From CAYJIX01 sp964370375 (GTDB lineage: Bacteria; Desulfobacterota; Desulfovibrionia; Desulfovibrionales; Desulfovibrionaceae), in NCBI GenBank assembly GCA_964370375.1, contig CAYJIX010000028.1, positions 1-28,129 of the forward strand: a stretch of DNA of 28,129 bases, given 5' to 3'. Below, in pieces: positions 7,449 through 16,300 of the stretch (the first letter of the stretch is position 1; each line of letters starts with the position of its first letter). A model generated the notes under the pieces. The model was not told where the DNA came from and made no database searches. It saw only the letters and a list, made by a program, of their open reading frames with translations. The position numbers were made by a program, and so were the translations under genes.

Positions 7449-10319
7449 CTATTGTTTTGTATCTTCGCTCTTCGTTATGCCTGTGAGGATAGCCCTGTTT
7501 TGTGGTACCAAGGCTTCTTTAAGCTCTTTATTGACATCTTCCACTGTAATGCTTTGTAAATATTCAGGAAAATTGCTATTCCATTCAAAATAGGGCCTGT
7601 CGGAACGGGTTGTTTGATATAAAAGCATAGAGTAAAGCCGATTTGCTTTGGTATATTGTGTCCAGCCGCCGAGCATGGGTTTTTTTAAGCGTTCCATGCT
7701 TTCTTTATCCACACCTTTTTTAGCAAATTCAATAGCAAGGGTTCCAAGTTCTTTTTGCATTTGTTCAAAGTTTTCTTCTTGAGTTTCAATGGAAAGGATG
7801 TATAGGCCGTGGCTGTTGTTGTCATCCATCCAGTACATGGCGCTTGGGCTATAGGATGCGCCAAACTTTTCACGAATAACCTCGCGTAATTCCTCGTCAA
7901 GCAAGGATGCTGCCAAGCGCCGCACGGCATAGGTTTTTCTGTCATTTGGATCTGTAAGGGGCCTATAGTATCCATGCCGAACGTTTGCTTGGTCAAGTTC
8001 TGAATCAAACTCCACATGTTTAGGGCTTGGGATATCCTTGGCAAAAGAGTATATTGTTTTATAGGCTTCTTTGGGGCTTGTAGGCCACTTTACGTCATCT
8101 GCTGCAAAAAGTTCGCCCACAGCGCGCAGGGTTTCATCGCGGTTGATGTCGCCTACAACATTGATAACGGGTGAGCCGCCGCTATACAGTTTTTTTAAGG
8201 TATCTTGCAGGGTTTTTACACTGCGCTTTTGCGCTTCTTCTTCGCTTATGGGGATATTGCGTACGCTTTCGCCCCAAAACAGCTTACGTCCTGCCGTGCG
8301 TAGCAGCGCCGCTAGGCTTTGAGTTTGCGCTTTGTCTGATAGCGCGTATTGGCGGATTTGTAAGCTTCTGTCCTGCTCTGTAAGTGTGGGGTCGCGGTAC
8401 TGTGTCCATACGCCTTCAAGCAGTTTGGCAAAATCCTTGCTTTGCCCGCTACTGCCAAGGATGAGTGCATCATCATCAAGCGAAACGGAAACAGAAACGC
8501 CCTCAGTGCCACGAACAAGCCGTGCTTCATCAAAGGTAAGGTTGCCAAGGGTGGCTTGTCCATCAACATCTAAAGCGATCATTGACGTAACATAGTCGTC
8601 ATCTGAAATGCCGTTGGAGCCGCTCCCGATATGCACAGAAAAAGACATGGTACCTGCAGAGTATGGCGTTGGAATCATACGCAATACAAGGCCGTTTGCA
8701 AAGGTTACTTCCTCTAAAACAAGGTCAGAGCCTTTGATCTTTGTTGTAGTGCTGGCTTTGATCGTGCCTGCCTTTTTTGGACGAGCAACATAAGGATAGG
8801 CAAAGGCTTTTCTTGCTTCTAAAGCCTCGATGGGTTTTTTTAAGCCATCATCCCACGTTGTAGTAATGATTTTTTTAGGATCTTTTTCAATCACAACATT
8901 GCCGGTAACAGAAAGCAGTCTGTTGCTTGCGTCCCATAACTTTCTATATTCGTCTATCAAGATTTCAGGCGTTGCTTTTTCTATGATAGTTTTGGCAATA
9001 TCATAGGATTGTTGTTCTGATTGGTAGACACGGTTTGACATGATGCTGTAAACGATATTTTGAGCAATGGAATCATTTGTTAGTGACGAGCTGTTTGTTA
9101 CAGCTTTTTCATAGGCGAGCAGGTATTCTTTTTTTGCATCTTCAACTTCTTGACTTGTAAATCCATATTCTAATGCAACGCGTAAGCTGTTTTGAAGCTG
9201 TTCAAAGCTTTCTTTCCATGTTTCAGGCTCTGTCCTTGCCATGACAGAAACTGTTGGGAAAAATCCAAACTGTTCAGAATAGCGAGCACCTGCACCAAGA
9301 TAGGCCGCTTTTTTATCGATTATACGGTGCTGTAGACGTTTTGAAACAATGTTTTGCGCCATGTGTCTATAAAACATCTTTTCTTGTACGTTAATAGAGT
9401 CGTCTTCCCAAATAATGGGGTGCTGTGCTTGTATTTGAACGGAGGTAGCTTGTGTTTTGTAGTTGTCATAATAGGGAATGACGCCCTTTAGCGTAACCCC
9501 TTTAAGCGGAAACACGTTCCGTTTGGGAGCTCGTGAACGTATGTCTGAAAAGTCTTTTTGGATTTGAGCCTCTACTTTTTGCGGATCCACATTGCCCACA
9601 ATGACCAAAATCATATATTCCGGCTGGTACCAAGCATCATAAAAAGCCTTGATGGTATCGGCATTTACCGTGGTAATGACTTCGTCTGTTCCAATGATAT
9701 TGTATTGAAATTGGGTGTCTGGATACAAAAATTCGCGAATACGTGTACTTACACGAAACTGTTCGGAATCGCGGCTGTTTTTTTCAGATACAATAACGCC
9801 GCGCTCTTTTTCAACCTCTTCAGGTGTGATCAAAATGCCGTCGGCCACATCGCGCATGAACAGCAAGGCTGTGTCAAGATATTGTTGATCATCTAAAATA
9901 TTAAGGGTATAGGCTGTGTGCGACATGGATGTGTAGGCATTGGCATCTCTGCCAAAGCTCATGCCATTGGCCTGGAAAAAAGGAATCAATTCCCCTGCGG
10001 GAAAGTTTTTTGAGCCGTTAAACGCAAGGTGCTCCAAATAGTGGGCTACGCCTTTTTCGTTGTCTTGCTCCATGAGCGAGCCTGTTTGAACAACCAATTG
10101 CACAGCTATTCTGTCTTTATGGTTCTTTCCCTTTTGGATAATGTAACGAAAACCGTTGTCTAAACGGCCGTATAAAGCTTCATCGTGCCGCTTAAGCGTG
10201 CTTTTTTCATAAGGCCATTTGCCATCAAGCCAATATTGGCTTTGGTTTTGTGCGTAAGCGGAAGAAACTATACTTACAATAACTAAGATAACTAGTTGAA
10301 AAAATACATGTTTGCGCAT
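7449..10319 (-). CDS. Periplasmic M16 family zinc protease (PqqL/FusC-like, two M16 halves)
   Basis: 956 aa from the ATG at 10319, which has a perfect GGAGG 5 bases upstream. An in-frame ATG seven codons earlier has none and would spoil the signal peptide. A clear signal peptide (MRKHV, hydrophobic core, cut near AYA-Q at 23/24) sends it to the periplasm. The inverted zinc motif HYLEH is at 93-97, and the third ligand E172 lies 75 residues after H97, as in pitrilysin-type enzymes. The C-terminal half repeats the fold without the motif, so the protein is one active plus one inactive M16 half. Length, signal peptide and architecture match E. coli PqqL and Pectobacterium FusC, which degrade imported iron proteins. 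It follows a TonB receptor gene and has its own promoter with a Fur-like box. A mitochondrial-processing or toxin-maturation role is less likely given the periplasmic location. Confidence 0.92.
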   Translation of the reverse strand: MRKHVFFQLVILVIVSIVSSAYAQNQSQYWLDGKWPYEKSTLKRHDEALYGRLDNGFRYIIQKGKNHKDRIAVQLVVQTGSLMEQDNEKGVAHYLEHLAFNGSKNFPAGELIPFFQANGMSFGRDANAYTSMSHTAYTLNILDDQQYLDTALLFMRDVADGILITPEEVEKERGVIVSEKNSRDSEQFRVSTRIREFLYPDTQFQYNIIGTDEVITTVNADTIKAFYDAWYQPEYMILVIVGNVDPQKVEAQIQKDFSDIRSRAPKRNVFPLKGVTLKGVIPYYDNYKTQATSVQIQAQHPIIWEDDSINVQEKMFYRHMAQNIVSKRLQHRIIDKKAAYLGAGARYSEQFGFFPTVSVMARTEPETWKESFEQLQNSLRVALEYGFTSQEVEDAKKEYLLAYEKAVTNSSSLTNDSIAQNIVYSIMSNRVYQSEQQSYDIAKTIIEKATPEILIDEYRKLWDASNRLLSVTGNVVIEKDPKKIITTTWDDGLKKPIEALEARKAFAYPYVARPKKAGTIKASTTTKIKGSDLVLEEVTFANGLVLRMIPTPYSAGTMSFSVHIGSGSNGISDDDYVTSMIALDVDGQATLGNLTFDEARLVRGTEGVSVSVSLDDDALILGSSGQSKDFAKLLEGVWTQYRDPTLTEQDRSLQIRQYALSDKAQTQSLAALLRTAGRKLFWGESVRNIPISEEEAQKRSVKTLQDTLKKLYSGGSPVINVVGDINRDETLRAVGELFAADDVKWPTSPKEAYKTIYSFAKDIPSPKHVEFDSELDQANVRHGYYRPLTDPNDRKTYAVRRLAASLLDEELREVIREKFGASYSPSAMYWMDDNNSHGLYILSIETQEENFEQMQKELGTLAIEFAKKGVDKESMERLKKPMLGGWTQYTKANRLYSMLLYQTTRSDRPYFEWNSNFPEYLQSITVEDVNKELKEALVPQNRAILTGITKSEDTKQ

Positions 10320-10352
10320 GAAGCCTCCAAAAAAAAGCATATAGGATTGATT

Positions 10353-10392
10353 GGTAATGAATTTCTCTATCAGTTAGTTAGCTTAATGTAAA
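10353..10392 (-). promoter_or_regulatory. Candidate M16 protease promoter with overlapping Fur-like box
   Basis: On the minus strand, TTTACA (10387-10392) and TAGAGA (10364-10369) are separated by 17 bases. The 19-base GATAGAGAAATTCATTACC (10353-10371) matches the classical Fur box GATAATGATAATCATTATC at 14 of 19 positions and covers the -10 element. It is 33 bases upstream of the start codon. The -10 is weak (3 of 6), so the promoter call is tentative. Confidence 0.5.
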
Positions 10393-10458
10393 TCATAAAA
10401 ATCGGCTTGAAGGCGTTATTGCAAAAACGAGAATCAAGATTTTTGTAAAATACATGAC

Positions 10459-10495
10459 GCCGACATCGTAAAAGCTATGAATATGGCCGACATCG
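10459..10495. repeat. Direct repeat GCCGACATCG, two copies 27 bases apart
   Basis: Copies are at 10459-10468 and 10486-10495. The offset is a multiple of three, and the + strand frame through them stays open to a TAA at 10514-10516. It has no start codon and no recognisable family. It may be a remnant of a lost gene. Confidence 0.4.
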
Positions 10496-10505
10496 ACTGG
10501 GGTGA

Positions 10506-10549
10506 ATACGCGTAAATATCCAAAGAGCTCTTCAGGTATTTACGCGTAT
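10506..10549 (-). repeat. 13-bp perfect inverted repeat downstream of the TonB receptor gene
   Basis: ATACGCGTAAATA (10506-10518) pairs with TATTTACGCGTAT (10537-10549). The 18-nt loop contains the small palindrome AAGAGCTCTT. It lies about 25 bases past the receptor stop codon. It lacks a T-run on either strand, so it may protect the 3' end of the transcript or be a protein-binding site rather than an intrinsic terminator. Confidence 0.6.
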
Positions 10550-10574
10550 ATTGGTACGTGGCTAAGCTACAATT

Positions 10575-13148
10575 TTAATATGTTGCATAAAAGCCTAACC
10601 AAAATGAGCGGCCTTTGCTTGTGGCGCTTGCCGTGCCTTCTTCTGTGGCAGAAACGCCCACATTCGTATTAAAAATGTTAAACACATCAAGGCTTAGGCC
10701 AAAGGTGAAATCCTCTTTTTTTATAACATCAAATTCAACATTGATATCAGAGGTAATACCGCCTTTTATATTGCCGTACTCATAAGCGGTTACGTACTCA
10801 AGGCCATTTGGCGTAATCCACGAGCTGCTGTCGTCGTAACCGTTAACGGTTCCGTATGGTGTTTCGTTGCTGTTACGCTTATCAAGCAACAGCCCTTCAG
10901 AGCTGTCACGCCAACGATTGACCCAATTTAAACGCAACCTGTCGTCCCAAAATGAACTTTGGAGGGTTAAGGTAAGGGTTAAGGGGGCGTTGTAATCGTC
11001 TGCAGGTAAGTCTGAACGGTTTGTCAAGGCGCCATCATAGTAGACCTGGTCATAGTTATACATATACGCTCCTGACTGATAAGACGATATGTCTGAACCA
11101 TAACTGCCGTTAAAGGTTTTTGTGGTAGAAATGGTTGCGCCAAACGATACAAAGTGATTGCCAAACGCGCCCAATTCAAAGTTTCTACCTAGGGCAAGGG
11201 TCACGCCGTCATATTGACTTTCTCCATCATTGGTAAGGTCGTACAAGTCTTGCTGAGCTGTTCGTTCATCACCCATCCAAAAAATAGAGTATTCCTGCTG
11301 ACCAACTTTTTTAGATACCAACTGATTTTTGTGGCGGCGATGCGTATATTCGATTGAATACTCTGTATCCCATACTGTTCCGTCGATGCCGACAGTGTAT
11401 TCGTCAGAATAGGGTGTGTTAAGTCCGCTTACATTATACTGGTTGTCGGTAAAAATGGAATATTGAGAAAGTATAGGTGTAGGGACCCCAGCCATAGACA
11501 TTTCAAGATATTGTTTGCCGGGTCTAAAGCGACCAAAAGCATAACTGCGCAAGGCGTTGCCGTAGTACCTGTTATACCCACCATTAAGGCGCAACATATT
11601 GTTATCAAAAACATCAAGTGTAGCTTGCAAACGAGGTGCTATGTCAAGATTAGAGGTAAATTCATCATAATCAATGCGTATACCTGGTGAGAATGTAAGC
11701 CTTTTGTATTCAAGTTCCATTTGTGCATAAAAGGCAAAGGTTGTTAAATCATCAGACCTATCAAATTCATCATACTCTTGATAAATAAAGATCGAAGTCG
11801 GTGGACCGGCTACTTTTTGGCTCCATGTGACATTTTCGGCATAAACATCAAGTTGTGTGTAGTTTACATCAAAACCTGTTTCGAGTTTCGCGCTCAAATC
11901 GCTAAAAGTTAAGGTAGGTGTTGTATAATCAAGGCCAAAATCAAACACGGTTTGATCGCTTTCTCTGTCACCAAATCCACCTTGGCTGAGTATAAAAGCG
12001 CCTGTGCTGTCTTTATCAACAATGTATTCATTGCTTTGTGAATCAAGATTAAATCCTGACTTCATATATTGAAATTTTGCTGCAAAATCGCCTATTTCAG
12101 TTGAATAGTCGGCTTGAAGACTGCCGCGTAGAGCTTCATTTTTTGTGGTTCTGTCGCTATCAACATACATGTTGCTAAATTCAAACGCTTCATAGGGGGC
12201 ATAGCTTGCATCAGCGCTTAAAGAAAAATTGTCTGTAGGCTGAAAATGGATTTTTGCAAAAAAGTTTTGACTGATACGGCTTTGATTCCTTTCATACGGT
12301 TCTGTGTCGTAGTTCTCCCTATAATATAAAGGAATGGTTGATTCAGTGCGATTATAGGAAAAAAGCACACCAGCTGTTTCTGAGATGGGTCCTTCTACAG
12401 TAATTGCTCCGTTCCAGATATGGTATTTAGGTTGAGCAGAGGAGTCTTCGGAATGTATGTCAATGTCATTGGCATTATACCATGTACTGGATGTCCCTGA
12501 ACCGCGTATGGAAAAATGCCATTCGTCTGTTCTTGGCGCACGCAAAGTGGAGCTTATTACACCTCCGGTAAAATTACCGTATTTTGCCGGAACATTGTTT
12601 GTGTACACTTCAATACTTTCTAACAGATCGGTATCGTAAAAAATATTGTAATCACCTCCGCCAACCATGAGCACAGAATTTTTTTCGTTTCGTGTTCCCA
12701 AATCGCCAAGGCCTGTGGGATTGAGAGTGTTGGTTACGCTCATGCCGTCAACCATAAAATTGTTTTCATACGGTTTGGCACCATAAATTGAAATGCGAGG
12801 AGGTGCAATTTCGCCACCTTCTTGATCGCTTTGTTCCATATTGCTGTATTGGATATTGGACATTGCCTTTAAAGCGCCTGTCACAGAGCCCGTTGCATTG
12901 GGTATGGTGCGAAGGGCTTCGCCGCTGATACTTTGCATACCAAATTGCGTTTGGGTATCATTGACTACAACAGGGGAAAGCTGGTGTATTGTTTGATCGT
13001 CTTCTTGATCAGGATCTTTCGTTTCTGAAGTTTCCTTTGCGTGTGACGGTGCTGGAGATGGAGCAAGCGTGCTGTCGGCTGCACCTGCAGGCAGCGCGCT
13101 TAAGAGTAAAAATAGGCCGAAAAAAAGGATCGCTTGAGCATACTTCAT
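10575..13148 (-). CDS. TonB-dependent outer-membrane receptor
   Basis: 857 aa from the ATG at 13148, which has GAGG 8 bases upstream. A longer reading would bury the signal peptide. The signal peptide is MKYAQ plus a hydrophobic core, cut near AGA-A (about 23/24). A Pro/Ser/Glu/Asp-rich linker and a TonB-box-like stretch (LSPVVVND, 57-64) follow, then the plug (about 65-200, with YGAKPYENNFMVDG at 113-126), then a beta-barrel rich in Tyr, Trp and Asn. The chain ends FYATY, with the terminal aromatic residue typical of outer-membrane barrels. It takes up a large or scarce ligand using TonB energy. The ligand cannot be read from sequence, but a Fur-like box in its promoter points to iron, and the periplasmic M16 protease gene behind it points to a protein or peptide ligand as for FusA and YddB. 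Confidence 0.92.
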   Translation of the reverse strand: MKYAQAILFFGLFLLLSALPAGAADSTLAPSPAPSHAKETSETKDPDQEDDQTIHQLSPVVVNDTQTQFGMQSISGEALRTIPNATGSVTGALKAMSNIQYSNMEQSDQEGGEIAPPRISIYGAKPYENNFMVDGMSVTNTLNPTGLGDLGTRNEKNSVLMVGGGDYNIFYDTDLLESIEVYTNNVPAKYGNFTGGVISSTLRAPRTDEWHFSIRGSGTSSTWYNANDIDIHSEDSSAQPKYHIWNGAITVEGPISETAGVLFSYNRTESTIPLYYRENYDTEPYERNQSRISQNFFAKIHFQPTDNFSLSADASYAPYEAFEFSNMYVDSDRTTKNEALRGSLQADYSTEIGDFAAKFQYMKSGFNLDSQSNEYIVDKDSTGAFILSQGGFGDRESDQTVFDFGLDYTTPTLTFSDLSAKLETGFDVNYTQLDVYAENVTWSQKVAGPPTSIFIYQEYDEFDRSDDLTTFAFYAQMELEYKRLTFSPGIRIDYDEFTSNLDIAPRLQATLDVFDNNMLRLNGGYNRYYGNALRSYAFGRFRPGKQYLEMSMAGVPTPILSQYSIFTDNQYNVSGLNTPYSDEYTVGIDGTVWDTEYSIEYTHRRHKNQLVSKKVGQQEYSIFWMGDERTAQQDLYDLTNDGESQYDGVTLALGRNFELGAFGNHFVSFGATISTTKTFNGSYGSDISSYQSGAYMYNYDQVYYDGALTNRSDLPADDYNAPLTLTLTLQSSFWDDRLRLNWVNRWRDSSEGLLLDKRNSNETPYGTVNGYDDSSSWITPNGLEYVTAYEYGNIKGGITSDINVEFDVIKKEDFTFGLSLDVFNIFNTNVGVSATEEGTASATSKGRSFWLGFYATY

Positions 13149-13197
13149 AAATAAAACCTCATTAAAAAGATGAAAATACATAAATAACGCCGAAAAC

Positions 13198-13226
13198 TTG
13201 ATAATGACTTTCAAATTCAATGTCAA
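13198..13226 (-). promoter_or_regulatory. Sigma-70 promoter of the TonB receptor with a Fur-like box in the spacer
   Basis: On the minus strand a perfect -35 TTGACA (13221-13226) is followed after 17 bases by TATCAA (13198-13203). Read on the + strand, GATAATGACTTTCAAATTC (13200-13218) matches the classical Fur box at 13 of 19 positions with an intact first half-site. It overlaps the spacer and -10. The expected start of transcription is near 13191, giving a leader of about 43 bases. Confidence 0.65.
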
Positions 13227-13318
13227 GCAAAAAGGTGCTTTATTTTATATTTTACGTTTTCATGATGTTTTTTTATTTGCCGAGGTAACGTTTTTATACG
13301 AGCAACTAGCACTACAAA

Positions 13319-13365
13319 ACTGAACAGCCTTGCCAAAGAAACCTTGGCAAGGCTGTTCAGTTTTT
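13319..13365 (-). terminator. Terminator downstream of gltB
   Basis: Perfect 18-bp arms (13319-13336 and 13344-13361; left arm starts ACTGAACAGCC) enclose a 7-nt loop. The minus-strand tail is TTTTGT. The + strand tail is stronger (TTTTTGTTTT), so it probably works in both directions. It insulates the receptor promoter from gltB transcription. Confidence 0.88.
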
Positions 13366-13385
13366 GTTTTGATTGTATAAAAAAA

Positions 13386-16300
13386 CTATACATCACCCAT
13401 ATAGACTTCTTCTGTGGCGGCAATGGTTTCATGCCCGTGGCGCGTGCTTTCCAATTGGCGTGCCAAGGCAGCTTTGTAATCAAGGGGCATGACTTTTACA
13501 AAAAGGGGCAGGGCAGCGTCCCAATTTTGCAGCAAGGCTTCGGCCTGCGCGCTGCCTGTATAGTGGTTGTGCTGTTCAATAAGGGCGCGTAGCATATTGC
13601 AATCTTCAGGATTGTTGACAGATTCAAGGTCAACACTGTCTGTATTGCAGCGCGTTTGGAATTGCTCGTTTTTGTCATAGACAAAGGCAACGCCGCCGCT
13701 CATGCCGGCAGCAAAGTTATAGCCACATTCGCCAAGTACCACCACAACGCCGCCGGTCATGTATTCACAACCATGATCGCCTATGCCTTCAACCACTGCC
13801 AAGGCGCCGGAATTGCGCACGGCAAAGCGTTCACCTGCCATGCCGCAAAAATAGGCTTCACCCGACGAGGCACCGTAAAGGGCCACGTTGCCAATAATGG
13901 CTTGTTCTGCTGCCACAAACACGCTTTTACGAGCTGGCGTTACAACAACAATGCCACCGCTAAGCCCTTTGCCCACATAATCGTTGGCATCGCCGCGCAC
14001 GGTGATGGTGACACCTGCTGTTAAAAACGCGCCAAGGCTTTGCCCTGCAGAACCCCACAGATTGATGGTGTAGGAGTGCTGGGGCAGGCGGCGTTTTTTA
14101 AGGTTGCGGACAATTTCTCCGGAAAGGCGTGTGCCTACGGCGCGGTCTGTGTTGATGATGGTACCGTTGTAGGTAGAGCGGATGGGTTTTCCTTCAAGCA
14201 ATGGAGCTGCGCGTTCCATGATGGCAGCGTCAAGGAGCGAATCGGTACCTTGCGCTTTTTTGTTCTGCTCCCAAAGGGCAAGGCCTTTTGAAGAGCAGGT
14301 AAAAAAGGCAGAAAGGTCAAGGCTTTTCGCTTTTTCAGAAAGGCCTTCTTCCCTAGCTTCAAGAAAGTCGGCACGGCCAATGAGCTCTTGCACAGTGGCA
14401 ATGCCAAGGTTTGCCATGTGCCTGCGCAAATCCTCTGCCATGAAAAGGAACATGGTTTGGATGTGTTCCTTTTTGCCGCTGAACTTGCTGCGCAATTTGG
14501 GCTCTTGTGTTGCAATGCCTGCAACGCATGAACCCTTGTGGCATTGGCGGCACATGATACAGCCAAGGCTAACCAACATGGCTGTACCCACGCTGCATTC
14601 CTCTGCCCCTAACATAAAGGCGATCAGCATATCGCGCCCAGTACGGATAAGGCCGTCTGTGCGCAACTTGATTTTATGGCGCAGTCTGTTGGCGAGCAAG
14701 GCTTCATGGCTTTCTAACAGCCCCATTTCCCAAGGCAGGCCCGTGTGCTGCATGGCAGACAGGGGCGATGCGCCTGTGCCGCCGTCGTGTCCGGAAATTA
14801 AAATCTGATCGGCACCGGCTTTTGCCACGCCAACAGCCACTGTGCCAACGCCTGCTTCTGCCACCAGCTTTACCGAAATAGACGCTGTAGGCTGGATGCG
14901 TTGCAGGTCAAAGATGAGCTGGGCCAAATCTTCAATGGAATAAATGTCATGGTGGGGGGGTGGTGAAATAAGGCTTACACCTGGCGTTGTGCCGCGAACG
15001 GCAGCGATTTCTTTGGTGACTTTATGGGCCGGCAGTTGACCGCCTTCGCCCGGCTTGGCACCTTGGGCCACTTTGATTTGTATTTCATCGGCATGGGCAA
15101 GGTATTTTGCCGTAACGCCAAAACGCCCTGACGCCACTTGCCGTACTCGTGAACGGATATCCCTGCCATCTTTCCCCGTAACAGAGCGACGAGCATCTTC
15201 TCCGCCTTCACCGCAATTGCTACGTGCCCCAAGGCCATTGCAGGCTTCGGCAATGGTTTCGTGGGCTTCGCTACTAAGCGCTCCAAAGGACATGGCCGCG
15301 CCTACAAAACGTTTTACAATGCTTGCGGCAGGCTCTACCTGTTCTAGGGGGATGGGATTGCCTTTTTTCACAGCAAACAAACTGCGCAAGGTGATGGGGT
15401 TGTCTTGCACATCGCTTGTGGCGGCGTATTCCAAAAAGGCCTTAACGTCGTTGTTGCGCACAGCTTTGTGCAAGGCGCGAACGCCTTTTTTTGTCCATAA
15501 GGTAAGTGTTTTATGCGCTATTTCTTGGCCTTGATAGGCGTTTGTGTGACGCGTTAAGGTGTCTTTGGCAATGGCGTCAAGCCCTATGCCGCCGATACGG
15601 GAAAGCGTGCCTGCAAAATGGGTTTGCACAAGGAGCGGGTCAAGGCCAAGGGCCTCAAAATAATGCCCGCTCCGAAAGGAACGCTGGGTTGAAATGCCAA
15701 GGCGTGCAAAGGCTTTAAGGAGCCCTTTTTTAAGAGCGGCAATATAGTTTGCTTGGGCTTGACGAGGCAAGACATTGGCAATGTCGCCTTTTTCGGCCAT
15801 GTGTTTTACCGTGTCAAGGGCCGTGTAGGGGCAAATGCCACTGGCACCGTAGGCAGACAAAAGGGCCATGTGCATGACTTCAAAAGCTTCGCCTGTTTCC
15901 ACAAAAAGGCCGCACAAATGCCTTTTTTCCATGCGCCGCAAATGGTGGTGCACGGCTGATAAAGCAAGCAGGCTTGGGATGGGTGCGCGTTGCGCGTTTG
16001 TGGCGGCGTCGCTTATGATAAGGATTGTGGCACCATTTGCCAAAGCGTTTTCTGCTGCTTTAAAGAGGTCTTGTAATCCTTGTTCAAGGTTTGCGCCTGC
16101 GCTGCCTTGTTCGTCAAATGTGGTGTCAAAGGTAGCGTCAAGGGTGTGTGCTTGCACTTCTTTTCGCGTGGATTTGCGGATGTGCAGCATATCGTCACGG
16201 TCTAAAAACGGATGCGGCAGGCGTAAAATAGCGCAATGTTCAGGCGCTGGTTCCAAAATATTGCGCTCAGCTCCGGCAAAGTTCATAAGTGACATGGACA

